In this document: in pieces, positions 30,034 to 38,752 of the stretch
Position numbering within the stretch: position 1 is the stretch's first letter
Layout: the number at the start of each line of letters is the position of its first letter
From: Aeropyrum sp.
Lineage (GTDB): Archaea; Thermoproteota; Thermoprotei_A; Sulfolobales; Acidilobaceae
Assembly (NCBI GenBank): GCA_015523465.1
Contig: WAKF01000056.1
Location: 1-46,896, forward strand
Direction: 5' to 3'
DNA: 46,896 bases
Program-made: the position numbers and the translations under genes
The notes under the pieces: model-generated
Database searches by the model: none
What the model was told of the DNA's origin: nothing
What the model saw: the letters and a program-made list of their open reading frames with translations, nothing else

Positions 30034-30667
30034 CTGATTTAAGCCATTCAGGCTTCAACTCTTCGCACTCATAGTCCAACTCGACTTCACTTATAAGTCC
30101 TTCGCCCGCGATCCTTGTTAGGCCATCATAGTCGCATATGATGATCGTTGCATTGAATCGCCCGTCTTTAATCATCTTTAGTTTTTCTAGTGTATCATAG
30201 CACTCGCTCTTAGACGCCTCATCGAGGTTTTTACATACATGAGAGGCTACCTCGATGAACCTCTCTATTAAACCCTCTACAGTTGTTATGAACCCTACTG
30301 ACGCTGGGCCCGGCGTCATTGAAGCTCCTAGTTCCTTTATGAGAATTGAAGACATGGGTGATTTAGCTATAAGTAATCTGAGCTCTCTTTCCCCACTAAC
30401 CTTAATGAGGATTTTCCTTGGCTTAAGAACTTCGGCAACTCTCACGTCTCGAAAACTATAACCACACGACTTACATTTACCCACTGAAATGATAATTGTG
30501 TTAAAATATGGTACATCGTAAAGGTACTCATTAACCTCCATAGATTTAGAGCCACAAGCAGGACATAAGACGTCCGTTTCCCTATGAAGTAGCACAGGCT
30601 CTCTTTTAGACTCGGAGATTAGCTTATCTAGTATTTCTTTTTCCTTGTTAGAATTGTTAGTACTCAA
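30023..30667 (-). CDS. ZPR1-type zinc-finger protein
   Basis: A 214-residue archaeal homologue of the ZPR1 domain, which in eukaryotes binds translation factor eEF1A. The zinc-finger is C35/C38 ('LCPACGSKSMEVNEYLYDVP') with C65/C68 ('GKCKSCGYSFRDVRV'). The beta-rich A/B domain follows ('KPRKILIKVSGERELRLLIA', 'GPASVGFITTVEGLIERFIE') and ends with 'FNATIIICDYDGLTRIAGEG'. The archaeal role is unknown; a chaperone-like role for aEF1A is inference. It lies 16 bases downstream of the hsp20 gene on the same strand, so the two may be co-expressed. Confidence 0.85.
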   Translation of the reverse strand: MSTNNSNKEKEILDKLISESKREPVLLHRETDVLCPACGSKSMEVNEYLYDVPYFNTIIISVGKCKSCGYSFRDVRVAEVLKPRKILIKVSGERELRLLIAKSPMSSILIKELGASMTPGPASVGFITTVEGLIERFIEVASHVCKNLDEASKSECYDTLEKLKMIKDGRFNATIIICDYDGLTRIAGEGLISEVELDYECEELKPEWLKSATP

Positions 30668-30683
30668 TAAACCCGCCCCACCC

Positions 30684-31244
30684 TTACTCTATCTTGACGT
30701 CGTATCCCTCCTCCTTTTCCTCCTTCTTTTCAGGCGTGACTTTCTTGATCCTAATCTCGAGTACTCCATTCTTGTAAGTAGCCTTAGCAGTTTCAGGTTT
30801 CACCTTGCTAGGAAGATCGACGACTTTATAGTATTTCTTCGAGTTTTCAGCTCTGATCACAACTTTATCCTCTGTGGCCTTAACTTTGATTTTATTCTTA
30901 TCCACTCCCGGTATGTCTGCGATAACCCATACTTCATCGTAATGATCTATAACGTCGACTAGGGGTTCCATCTCCTCGAGGATCTTAACTCCCTCTCTCC
31001 TCGTGGGCTTAACATTACCGAACTCTTCTATCTTTGGAACTCCGTCAGGACCTATGGTGATTCGGACTCCATAGATATAGGGGCCTTTAACTCTCGCCCC
31101 GCCTCTCCGCATTAAGTCTTCTAATTCTTCCTCTAAGGCGCGCACTTCTTCCTCAAACTCTCTAATTAGCTCGTCTATGAAGTGGTCGAATATACTCCTT
31201 CTCCTTCTTCTAAACCAGAAGCTCAACTCTAGCCACCTTAACAT
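30684..31244 (-). CDS. hsp20: Hsp20/alpha-crystallin small heat-shock protein
   Basis: A 186-residue ATP-independent holdase. A charged N-terminal arm ('FWFRRRRRSIFDHFIDELIR') leads to the alpha-crystallin domain ('VIDHYDEVWVIADIPGVDKN', 'KVVIRAENSKKYYKVVDLPS'), closing with 'TYKNGVLEIRIKK', the usual GVLxI signature. An acidic tail follows. Its ATG is centred about 23 bases after the TATA box GTTTAAAC (31263-31270), so the transcript is probably leaderless. The following gene is ZPR1. Confidence 0.92.
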   Translation of the reverse strand: MLRWLELSFWFRRRRRSIFDHFIDELIREFEEEVRALEEELEDLMRRGGARVKGPYIYGVRITIGPDGVPKIEEFGNVKPTRREGVKILEEMEPLVDVIDHYDEVWVIADIPGVDKNKIKVKATEDKVVIRAENSKKYYKVVDLPSKVKPETAKATYKNGVLEIRIKKVTPEKKEEKEEGYDVKIE

Positions 31245-31262
31245 GATATTATGTGGTAGAGG

Positions 31263-31308
31263 GTTTAAACTGGAGGCGACAGTACGGTTTTAGGGAAGAA
31301 ATTTTAAT
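31263..31308. promoter_or_regulatory. Divergent promoters of hsp20 and geranylgeranyl reductase
   Basis: GTTTAAAC at 31263-31270 is the minus-strand TATA for hsp20 (start 31244). ATTTTAAT at 31301-31308 is the plus-strand TATA, centred 30 bases before the GTG at 31335. Both imply nearly leaderless transcripts. Confidence 0.5.
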
Positions 31309-31334
31309 GTGGAATAACGCCTTTAGGGTTTTAG

Positions 31335-32732
31335 GTGTACGAGAGTTTGGGGGAGGACCTTAAATATGATGTGGTTATAGTGGGTCTAGGACCTGCGGGT
31401 TCCTCGCTAGCATATCTTCTTAAGGATGCCGGGCTTCGTGTGCTTGGAGTAGAGGTTGCAGGCCCAGGCAGGGTCTGGGGTAAGCCTTGTGGAGATGCGA
31501 TTGGAAAACAGCATTTCATAGAGGCGGGGCTACCTTTCCCCCAGGGAGATGCTCTAATGCAAGTTGTAGACGCCATTGACATCTATAGTCCCTCCGAGAA
31601 GGTCAAGATAAGGCTTCAGGAACCGGGAGGAGGGTTCATGATAGATCGTACTAAGTATGGACTTAGCTTGTTAAAAGAAGCTGAGAAGAAAGGCGTCGAA
31701 GTCATGCTTGAAACGCACGTGTTAACGCCTATAATAGAAAGTGGTAAGTTAGTCGGCGTAAAGGCTAAAAGAAAGAGCGATGGGAAAACGTTGAACATAA
31801 AGGCTAATATAGTGGTGGACGCTACTGGGAGTGGAGCGGCCGTTAAAAGGAAGCTCCCTGATACGTGGCCTGTTAAGGAGCCCTTAAAAGAAACTGACAG
31901 TGCCGTCGCCTTTAGAAAGATAATAGAGGTTGACTATGATATAGAGGAGCCCAGCGTATTGAGAATATACATTAACGAGAAGATAGCGCCGGGAGGCTAC
32001 TGGTGGTTCTTCCCTAAGGGTAAAAGGATCGCCAATGTGGGCTTGGGTGTGCAAAGAGGGAGAGGATACCCACACCCACGCCTGCTATACGAAAAATACC
32101 TCGCTACCAGGGACGAGGTAGGGAGGGTCGTAAGGGTTCTTAACGAGGCTGGAGCCCTATTACCTACTAGGAGGCCGGCTAACACCTTAGTCTGGGACAA
32201 CTTTATAAGTATAGGCGACAACGGCTTCACGGTAAACCCCTTACACGGCGGGGGTATGGGTTATGCAATGGTAGCAGCTAAATATGCGTCAGAGGTGATA
32301 GTTAGGTCTCACGAAACCGGTGATTTCACAGCTAAAGGGCTCTGGGATATGAATCTCAAGTATATGAGAGGCCTTGGAGCTAAGCAAGCAGGCCTCGACA
32401 TCCTAAGAATGTACCTCCAGACTCTTACTAACGAGGAGGTGGAGTGGGCTATGAAGACGGGCCTTGCTACCGTGGATAATGTAATAGAAACTAGCTTAAC
32501 CGGGGAGTTAAGGGGGGTTAATCTAAGCCTACTAGAGAAGGCTAAGGTCCTAGCTTCACTGTTGAAGAGGCCTACAAAGCTAGTACAATTGATGATCGTG
32601 GGAGAATACATGTCTAGGGTTAAGGCCTTATATAAGAAGTACCCTGAGAGTCCCGAAGAGCTGCCACGTTGGGTGGATAGCGTAGAGAGTCTTTATAAGG
32701 AGTTCAAGAAGAGGATTGGAATCGACTGGTAG
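31335..32732 (+). CDS. Geranylgeranyl reductase family (digeranylgeranylglycerophospholipid reductase-like)
   Basis: A 465-residue FAD protein that probably saturates the isoprenoid chains of membrane lipids. The FAD motif 'DVVIVGLGPAGSSLAYLL' is at the N-terminus, with 'GKPCGDAIGKQHF' after it. 'GGYWWFFPKGKRIANVGLG' is the family signature lining the substrate channel. 'NFISIGDNGFTVNPLHGGGM' binds FAD. The C-terminal 120 residues are helical. The start is GTG, 30 bases after a TATA box. egsA of the same pathway lies 3 kb upstream on the other strand. Confidence 0.85.
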   Translation: MYESLGEDLKYDVVIVGLGPAGSSLAYLLKDAGLRVLGVEVAGPGRVWGKPCGDAIGKQHFIEAGLPFPQGDALMQVVDAIDIYSPSEKVKIRLQEPGGGFMIDRTKYGLSLLKEAEKKGVEVMLETHVLTPIIESGKLVGVKAKRKSDGKTLNIKANIVVDATGSGAAVKRKLPDTWPVKEPLKETDSAVAFRKIIEVDYDIEEPSVLRIYINEKIAPGGYWWFFPKGKRIANVGLGVQRGRGYPHPRLLYEKYLATRDEVGRVVRVLNEAGALLPTRRPANTLVWDNFISIGDNGFTVNPLHGGGMGYAMVAAKYASEVIVRSHETGDFTAKGLWDMNLKYMRGLGAKQAGLDILRMYLQTLTNEEVEWAMKTGLATVDNVIETSLTGELRGVNLSLLEKAKVLASLLKRPTKLVQLMIVGEYMSRVKALYKKYPESPEELPRWVDSVESLYKEFKKRIGIDW

Positions 32733-32763
32733 CATGGGCGGGTATGAGGGCTGTCGTGTATCG

Positions 32764-33351
32764 TTAATCAACTAGCCTTTTTACCATTATATAAGCGTCC
32801 TCACCATCCCTATAGTAACCCCTCCACACTCTGACTTTCTTAAAACCGAATTTTTCATAAAGCCTTATGGCGGGCGCGTTGGATACCCGGACCTCTAGAT
32901 ATATCGCGTCTACATTATACACTCGATCCATAACTTCTATCGTCTTAGCCAGCAACGCGCTCCCTACACCCTTCCTACGGTATTCAGGCAGAACAGCTAT
33001 TGAGACGAGGTGGCCTACCGGTCTTTCTTCTGCTAATTGAGACCTTATAGCGTCTATTACTTTACTTAGAACGCTCTTATCATTTTCGAGTTCGGATTTA
33101 AGTCCTAATAGAACAGGGTCTCTAGTACGCTCTACTCTACTCATAGCATAGCCTATTATATCTCCCTCACTAGTCTCGGCTACGAGGAACGCCTCCCCCC
33201 AATTATCTAGGAGGAACTTGTAGAAGCCATACCAATAATTCTCCGGCAAGGTCCTCTGGTTTATATCCATAACTATATAGATCTCTTCAGGCCTAGCCTT
33301 CCTTACAGTAAACCTAAGCTCCTTCGAACCCCCTTCAACACCCGCCTTCAT
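32764..33351 (-). CDS. N-terminal acetyltransferase (Ard1/RimI-type GNAT)
   Basis: A GNAT-fold acetyltransferase similar to archaeal Ard1, which acetylates the N-terminus of proteins. 'FTVRKARPEEIYIVMDINQR' with 'TLPENYW' is the substrate-binding segment conserved in archaeal NATs. 'LVSIAVLPEYRRKGVGSALL' contains the acetyl-CoA pyrophosphate loop RRKGVG. 'LEVRVSNAPAIRLYEKFGF' and 'VRVWRGYYRDGEDAYIMVK' are family hallmarks. I place the start at the ATG at 33351; an ATG at 33411 would add 20 residues not seen in typical members. It converges with geranylgeranyl reductase. Confidence 0.85.
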   Translation of the reverse strand: MKAGVEGGSKELRFTVRKARPEEIYIVMDINQRTLPENYWYGFYKFLLDNWGEAFLVAETSEGDIIGYAMSRVERTRDPVLLGLKSELENDKSVLSKVIDAIRSQLAEERPVGHLVSIAVLPEYRRKGVGSALLAKTIEVMDRVYNVDAIYLEVRVSNAPAIRLYEKFGFKKVRVWRGYYRDGEDAYIMVKRLVD

Positions 33352-33477
33352 ACTACCACTTCTAACATATTCTAGATGCGCTCTGAGGGTTAAAGAGCTG
33401 ATTAAATGCATGTCTTAGCCTTAACTCGTACCTATCCCCCTAGTTAAAGGCCTCGGAAGGCTGCTTTCAATGACTGG

Positions 33478-34752
33478 GTGCTAAGGGTGAATCACCCCTC
33501 CGAGGACATCCTAGGAGAGGTCAACAATTACCTAGATGGACGTGAAATTGTTATAGGCGTGACCGGTAGTGTGGCATTGTATAAAAGCGTAGACCTGGTA
33601 AGGTGGATATTGCGAAGAAATGGTAGAGTAGCTGTAGTCCTATCAAAAGAGGCGGCTAAGCTAGTCTCACCCGAGCTTTTTAGGTGGGCTTCTGGAGGCC
33701 CCGTTTACGTCGAGTTTGGAGGGGATGTTGAGCACATAATCCTTGCTAGAAGGGCTTCTGCTGCAGCGATAGCGCCTGCCACATTAGCATCTATATCTAA
33801 GATAGCCTATGGTATAGTCGATACCAGCGTTACACTCATGGCAGTTTCTGTTAAAGGTTATGGGAAACCAGTAGTCATATCGCCTGCAATGCATGGTAAC
33901 ATGTATGCGACACATCAATTTAGAGAAGCTATTGATAAGCTCAAGGCTATGGGTTTTAAAATAATAGAGCCCGAAGTTAGGAAGGGAGTAGCCAGGTTTC
34001 CCAGCATACACTTCATAGGTAGGACTGTGGCGGCACTAGCTAGGAGGGGGTGCGAGGACCTACGGGGCGTTAAGGCTCTCGTCACTGCAGGACCTACGAG
34101 AGAGTGGATAGATAGGGTAAGGTTCATAAGTAACCCTAGTAGCGGGGCTATGGGCGTTGAGGTAGCTATGGAGCTATGGGCTAGAGGTGCTAAAGTGGAC
34201 TTAGTAGCGGGCCACTTGGCTGTAGAAGCTCCTCACGCTATTAAAACGTATAGGGTTAATACAACCGAGGACATGGCTAGGAGGGTTGAAGAACTAACCT
34301 CCGCCACAAGGTATGACGTTATAATAGGGGCTGGAGCTCCCGTAGACTTCAGGCCGGAAAGAAGTTTTAAAGGTAAGTTGAAGAGTGGCCAAAGCGTTTC
34401 CATCCGCCTGGAACCGACACCAAAGGTACTAGAGTCTGTGGTCAAGCCTCCTAAAGCGTTAGTAGCCTTTGCAGCAGAGCACGTAGAAAATCTAGAGGAA
34501 CTCGAGGTAAAGGCTTTAGAGAAGCTGGAAAAGTACTCGGCAGACTTCATAGTAGCAAACAGGGTAGGTTTAGAGGGGGTAGGCTTTGCAAGTCCTCATC
34601 TAGAAGCTATACTAGTTGATAAGAAGGGCGTTAAGAAGTTGGGTAAAGTTCATAAGGAGGTAGTAGCTGCATTTATAGCTGATAAGGTTGCGGAGATATT
34701 GGGGGCTGAAGGCTGTGGAGCCCAGAAAAGTCAGTATAGAGGACGTGGTTAA
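33478..34752 (+). CDS. coaBC: Phosphopantothenoylcysteine decarboxylase/phosphopantothenate-cysteine ligase
   Basis: A 424-residue bifunctional enzyme of CoA synthesis. The N-terminal flavoprotein CoaC domain has 'IVIGVTGSVALYKSVDLVRW' and 'SPAMHGNMYATHQFRE', the archaeal form of the PxMNxxMW motif with His for Asn. The C-terminal CoaB ligase domain has 'VTAGPTREWIDRVRFISNPS' then 'SGAMGVEVAMELWARGAKVD', and 'ALVAFAAEHVENLEELEVKA', 'ADFIVANRVG'. The start is GTG. It overlaps nadE, and is followed by the two other archaeal pantothenate genes. Confidence 0.94.
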   Translation: MLRVNHPSEDILGEVNNYLDGREIVIGVTGSVALYKSVDLVRWILRRNGRVAVVLSKEAAKLVSPELFRWASGGPVYVEFGGDVEHIILARRASAAAIAPATLASISKIAYGIVDTSVTLMAVSVKGYGKPVVISPAMHGNMYATHQFREAIDKLKAMGFKIIEPEVRKGVARFPSIHFIGRTVAALARRGCEDLRGVKALVTAGPTREWIDRVRFISNPSSGAMGVEVAMELWARGAKVDLVAGHLAVEAPHAIKTYRVNTTEDMARRVEELTSATRYDVIIGAGAPVDFRPERSFKGKLKSGQSVSIRLEPTPKVLESVVKPPKALVAFAAEHVENLEELEVKALEKLEKYSADFIVANRVGLEGVGFASPHLEAILVDKKGVKKLGKVHKEVVAAFIADKVAEILGAEGCGAQKSQYRGRG

Positions 34753-35554
34753 GCTAGACTATGAGGGTTTAATGCAGCTTCTTACGAGCTTCATAAGGGA
34801 TGTTGTGAATAACGCTGGGGCTAAGGGTGTCGTTGTTGGCGTTAGCGGGGGCGTAGACTCGGCTACTACGCTAGCCCTCTCTGTAAAGGCGTTAGGTAAA
34901 GACAGGGTCTATGCTCTCATAATGCCTGATTCCACCGTTACCCCTCAAAGGGATGTTGAAGATGCTCAGAGCCTTGTTAACTCCCTGGGCGTTAAGTGGT
35001 ATCAAGTCGATATAGCTCCTATAGTAGACGTTTACAAGTCCTCAATCCCGGTCTACGAGGGAGAGGAGAAGGACCTAATCCCGCTGGGCAACCTCAGGGC
35101 TAGAATAAGGATGACGCTACTATACTATCACGCCAACAAGCTCAATTTGCTAGTAGCTGGTACTGGTGACCGTAGCGAGATCCTTATTGGCTATTTCACT
35201 AAATACGGCGACGGCGCTGTCGACTTTCTCCCCATAGGGTCTATATATAAAAGTCAGGTGAGAAGGCTAGCGCTAAAACTGGGAGTTCCAGAATCCATAG
35301 CGCTTAAGCCGAGTAGCCCAAGACTCTGGAGAGGACACGAAGCCGAAAAAGAGCTAGGCATGAAGTACGAAGAAATAGACGTAATACTCTACTCAATTTT
35401 CGACTTAGGCATGACACCCAAGGAGGCAGCCGAGGCCACAGGGCTACCCTTAGAAAAAGTTTTAAGAGTGGTTGAAATGTATGAGAAGAGTAAGCACAAA
35501 CGTTCTCTACCACCAGCGCCTCCGATAGAGGAAGTTAGAAAACTATATAAATAA
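34715..35554 (+). CDS. nadE: Ammonia-dependent NAD synthetase
   Basis: The enzyme amidates nicotinic acid adenine dinucleotide to NAD using ammonia and ATP. The P-loop-like ATP pyrophosphatase motif is 'VVVGVSGGVDSATTLAL'. 'YALIMPDSTVTPQRDVEDAQ', 'GNLRARIRMTLLYYHANKLN' and 'VAGTGDRSEILIGYFTKYGD' continue the active site; 'LPIGSIYKSQVRRLALKLGV' closes it. There is no glutaminase domain. I prefer the GTG at 34715; a TTG at 34688 would add 9 residues. The gene overlaps the end of coaBC by 38 bases. Confidence 0.93.
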   Translation: MEPRKVSIEDVVKLDYEGLMQLLTSFIRDVVNNAGAKGVVVGVSGGVDSATTLALSVKALGKDRVYALIMPDSTVTPQRDVEDAQSLVNSLGVKWYQVDIAPIVDVYKSSIPVYEGEEKDLIPLGNLRARIRMTLLYYHANKLNLLVAGTGDRSEILIGYFTKYGDGAVDFLPIGSIYKSQVRRLALKLGVPESIALKPSSPRLWRGHEAEKELGMKYEEIDVILYSIFDLGMTPKEAAEATGLPLEKVLRVVEMYEKSKHKRSLPPAPPIEEVRKLYK

Positions 35555-35637
35555 ATAGTAGCAACGGACAAGTATAAGTAAACGTTAAGCCCCGACGGCA
35601 ACCGCTCTATAGGTCCTACCCCACTTTCTTATAAATC

Positions 35638-36519
35638 ATGGTGCGAAAGGCTTTGAGTGGATCCACTAAGAACCTCTGTATCGAAACACCGCATCACATA
35701 ACAGCGTTATTCCGCCCAGTGCTAGGACCTACAGCCGCCACCTCAGGTTCTATTGGAGCAGGGATCGCAGTAGAGCCTCCAGCTAGGCTCTGTCTGGGTA
35801 GAGGACCTCCCGAGGGCGGGTCCATAGGGTACGAGCCTCCACCCCACCTCTCAGAAGCTTCTCGACGAACGGGTGCTAGGCTTGAAAGCGCCAGGTATGT
35901 GTTCCCCCTTCCCCCAGGCAGGGGCTATGCTGTGAGCGCTGCGGCCTCAATACTAGGCGCTATGGCTGCAGCCGCTTTAAAGGGAATCCCTGTAAATAAG
36001 GCTCTCAGGACGGCTCATGAGATCGAAGTGGAGAAGAGAACGGGTCTTGGCGACGTAGCTGCAATAACCTGTGGAATAGGGGTGGTATTTAGGTTAACCC
36101 CAGGACCTCCGGGTGAGGCTAGAGTAGAGTGTGTTCCTCTAGATCCCCGCCTCGTAGTTATCGTAGGAGAAGCTGGAGCTATGACAACTAGAGAATTAAT
36201 AGCAGCGTACGGGCCCGGCGAGTGGCTTGAAGCTTCTAGGTCTATGGAAAGGATAGTTAGGGACCCCAGCCCGCATAGATTCTTTGAAGAGGCTATGAAA
36301 TTCACAGAGGCTAGGAGGCTCGACGAGAAAATGCTAGGCGTTAAGCTTAAAGACATATTGCCTAAGGAGGGGATAGTCGCGTTCTACGTGAAGAAGAGGC
36401 TAGCAGTAGTGGTAGCAGAAGAGGATACCGTCAGAGTTATAGTGGATGCTCTAGAGACTGCAGGCTTACAACCTAGAATTCTATTCCCATCAAAATCCCC
36501 TCCACGTTACACTAGCTAG
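35638..36519 (+). CDS. Pantoate kinase (GHMP family)
   Basis: A 293-residue GHMP-fold kinase. The position next to phosphopantothenate synthetase and coaBC, with 'PHHITALFRPVLGPTAATSG', 'SIGAGIAVEPP' and the ATP loop 'LPPGRGYAVSAAASILGAMA', identifies archaeal pantoate kinase, which phosphorylates pantoate before beta-alanine is added. 'KRTGLGDVAAITCGIGVVFR' is a further family motif. The ATG at 35638 is used, but TTATAAAT at 35628-35635 lies right before it; if that is the TATA box, a leaderless TTG near 35653 could be the real start. Confidence 0.87.
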   Translation: MVRKALSGSTKNLCIETPHHITALFRPVLGPTAATSGSIGAGIAVEPPARLCLGRGPPEGGSIGYEPPPHLSEASRRTGARLESARYVFPLPPGRGYAVSAAASILGAMAAAALKGIPVNKALRTAHEIEVEKRTGLGDVAAITCGIGVVFRLTPGPPGEARVECVPLDPRLVVIVGEAGAMTTRELIAAYGPGEWLEASRSMERIVRDPSPHRFFEEAMKFTEARRLDEKMLGVKLKDILPKEGIVAFYVKKRLAVVVAEEDTVRVIVDALETAGLQPRILFPSKSPPRYTS

Positions 36520-36566
36520 CATTAAACAGGACTGCTAGATCAACAATGATATACTGGTGACTTCAG

Positions 36567-37340
36567 GTGGAATTTGAAATACCGAGAAGCCACCCGCGCT
36601 ATCACTCATTAGTGCTACGTGAGAGGCTTGTAGAGGCGTTTAAAAACGGAATCGTAGTGTCTCAAGGATTAATAGCGCATGGTAGAGGCGAGTGCTTCGA
36701 CTATCTTTTAGGCGAGAAAAGCCACGAGTTTGCAGTAGAGGCTGCTAGGGTTACAGCGGCATGGTTCCTAACAGCTAGGCACCCAATAATATCGGTTAAC
36801 GGTAACTATGCGGCGCTAGCTGCGGAAGAGATAAGGAAGCTACAGGAAGTCACGGGCGCCCCAGTAGAGGTAAACATCTTCTACAGGACGGAAGAGAGGG
36901 TGAGACTAATAGAAGAGCACCTCAGATCACATGGAGTCAAACACGTTTTAGGTAGTAGCTGCGAGAAAACAAGGGTCCCAGGCCTTGAAAGCCCTCGGGG
37001 AATAGTGTGCCGCGATGGTATAGCCTCTGCAGACTTCGTGTTATTAGCCATAGAGGATGGGGATAGGACCGAAGCTCTAGTAGCGTGGGGTAAGACCGTA
37101 GCAGCCATAGATCTAAACCCCTTCAGCCGGACTGCTCAGAAGGCGTCGATAACTATAGTTGACGAGGCCGTAAGAGCGACAAGACTAATAGTAAGAGAGG
37201 TAGAAAAGCTTAAAGACGTGGAGAAGAGTGAGCTAAAGGCGATTATTGAAACATACGATAATAGGAAGGTGCTCGCCAAAGCCTTCAAGGCTATAATGGA
37301 GAAGCTCGGTGAAGCTGCATCTAAGGGCGTCTTACTTTAA
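36567..37340 (+). CDS. 4-Phosphopantoate-beta-alanine ligase (phosphopantothenate synthetase)
   Basis: A 257-residue archaeal enzyme that joins 4-phosphopantoate to beta-alanine with ATP, replacing bacterial PanC. Seen: 'IPRSHPRYHSLVLRERLVEA', 'GIVVSQGLIAHGRGECFDYL', 'SVNGNYAALAAEEIRKLQEV' and 'VAWGKTVAAIDLNPFSRTAQ' with 'KASITIVDEAVRA', all strong family features. The start is GTG, 47 bases after the pantoate kinase stop. Its stop overlaps that of the convergent metallophosphoesterase by 4 bases. With pantoate kinase and coaBC it makes 4'-phosphopantetheine. Confidence 0.92.
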   Translation: MEFEIPRSHPRYHSLVLRERLVEAFKNGIVVSQGLIAHGRGECFDYLLGEKSHEFAVEAARVTAAWFLTARHPIISVNGNYAALAAEEIRKLQEVTGAPVEVNIFYRTEERVRLIEEHLRSHGVKHVLGSSCEKTRVPGLESPRGIVCRDGIASADFVLLAIEDGDRTEALVAWGKTVAAIDLNPFSRTAQKASITIVDEAVRATRLIVREVEKLKDVEKSELKAIIETYDNRKVLAKAFKAIMEKLGEAASKGVLL

Positions 37341-38122
37341 CCATAAGGCATTATATTAGTTGGCTCAGGAATGCGGGCCTCTTTGAACATCACTTTGAGC
37401 GTTGACAAGTAAGGCTCAGGTATGCGTAGGACCTCCAGGCTCCGGATCACGCTTTCGACTTCATACTTTATCCTGCCGAGTTCTATTCTACCGCTCTCAG
37501 CGTCTAAGATCATGTACGGGGCCCTTGGATCTCCGTCGCGGGGTTGACCTACGCTGCCCGGATTACCTATTAAAGCGCCTTTTACAATCCTCACAAATTG
37601 ATAATGGGTATGGCCTACTAAGTAAAGTCCCTTTGGGCACCTTGCGCTCTCTTCTAAGCGCCTCATCCTTAAATTCCTGCTTTTTAGCATAGAGCATATA
37701 GACTCCTCGTCGAGCCAGGGGTAAAGGTAGTCGTAGAGAGGGTTTGAGGGGGCTGCATGGACTAGCGTTGCCCTCATGGAGCCCACGTTAAGAGCTAGCT
37801 TTAATGGAAGATCGGCTAGAAACCTAAGGTCATTACCCCCTAAGAGCTTCATGGTAACATTCTCTCTAAACCACACGCTAAGCCAGTGGGTATCACTGCC
37901 ACATCTACAGTCAACGCCGTACGCAACAGCATGGTCATGGTTGCCCCTAACAATCTTCGCTCCAATGCTTCTCAACTCGTCGATTACCTCCCCAGGGTTA
38001 GGCCCATAATCCACCAAGTCGCCGAGCACTATTACGTCGTCCCATCTTCTAACAGCCTCGAGGACGGCCTTTAGCGCTGGTAGGTTGCCGTGTACGTCAC
38101 TAATAACTAGATACCTAGTCAT
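37337..38122 (-). CDS. Metallophosphoesterase (calcineurin-like)
   Basis: A 261-residue phosphoesterase of the YfcE/diadenosine-tetraphosphatase-like group. The metal ligands are in 'YLVISDVHGNLPALKAVL', 'DDVIVLGDLVDYGPNPGE', 'IVRGNHDHAVAYGV', 'ATLVHAAPSNPLYDYLYPW' and 'GLYLVGHTHYQFVRI', followed by 'GALIGNPGSVGQPRDGD'. There is no signal peptide, so it is intracellular. It lies 33 bases downstream of phoU in the same direction and may be part of the phosphate operon, in which case phosphate recycling is a plausible job. The substrate is unknown. Confidence 0.85.
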   Translation of the reverse strand: MTRYLVISDVHGNLPALKAVLEAVRRWDDVIVLGDLVDYGPNPGEVIDELRSIGAKIVRGNHDHAVAYGVDCRCGSDTHWLSVWFRENVTMKLLGGNDLRFLADLPLKLALNVGSMRATLVHAAPSNPLYDYLYPWLDEESICSMLKSRNLRMRRLEESARCPKGLYLVGHTHYQFVRIVKGALIGNPGSVGQPRDGDPRAPYMILDAESGRIELGRIKYEVESVIRSLEVLRIPEPYLSTLKVMFKEARIPEPTNIMPYG

Positions 38123-38155
38123 CAGCCTCCACCCTGTTATCCTAGTGCTGCTTGC

Positions 38156-38752
38156 CTAGCCTGTAGGGGGTTCTAACAGTTTTGCTAGATAGGTTGCGTG
38201 GTCTGCTATTCTCTCCACATGCCTGGCTAGCAGGGCCTCAACGGCATCCCTCCTAGAGATCTTCTCACCCGATAGCTTTTTAAGTGCGTGGAGGTAGTAG
38301 TCATCTATATCCTTATCAGCGTCCTCAACAAGCCTGCCTAACTCTTCGTTTTCCTCCAATAACGCCTTGACGGCGGTGCCAACCATCTCCTTAGCCTTTT
38401 TGAGGGGCGCTGAATCTAGTCCTAACTCTACTAGCGGCCCTGCAACTGAGTTCAACCTTACAATCTCTCTAAGGTACCTAGCTATCCTGAAAAGGTCGTA
38501 TGCAGCCCTTATGTAGCCCTCCGCCCTAGCCAAATCCCTCCCCAGGGGCTGCCAACGGGCTATGAGCAGCAGGGTCTCTATTGTGGTAGCCCTCCTTAAC
38601 TCCTCTACAGCCATAAGCCTCCTTTCAAACTCCTCTCCAGGCTCAACGCCCTCCTCCACAAGCCTGATAACATCGTTGAACATGTAGTCCACGTGGCTGT
38701 GTATCCTCTCAACGAAACCCCGGATCTTATCAACAGCGGCTTCTGCCATCAC
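38156..38752 (-). CDS. phoU: PhoU-domain protein
   Basis: A 198-residue helical protein resembling PhoU, which in bacteria couples the Pst transporter to regulation. Features are repeated helices such as 'RGFVERIHSHVDYMFNDVIR' and 'LARAEGYIRAAYDLFRIARY', and the C-terminal 'LARHVERIADHATYLAKLLE', which carries the ExxxDHxxxL-like metal-binding pattern of PhoU. It overlaps pstB by 4 bases and is co-transcribed with pstS, pstC, pstA and pstB. A second, fused PhoU regulator lies divergently at 42475. Confidence 0.85.
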   Translation of the reverse strand: MMAEAAVDKIRGFVERIHSHVDYMFNDVIRLVEEGVEPGEEFERRLMAVEELRRATTIETLLLIARWQPLGRDLARAEGYIRAAYDLFRIARYLREIVRLNSVAGPLVELGLDSAPLKKAKEMVGTAVKALLEENEELGRLVEDADKDIDDYYLHALKKLSGEKISRRDAVEALLARHVERIADHATYLAKLLEPPTG

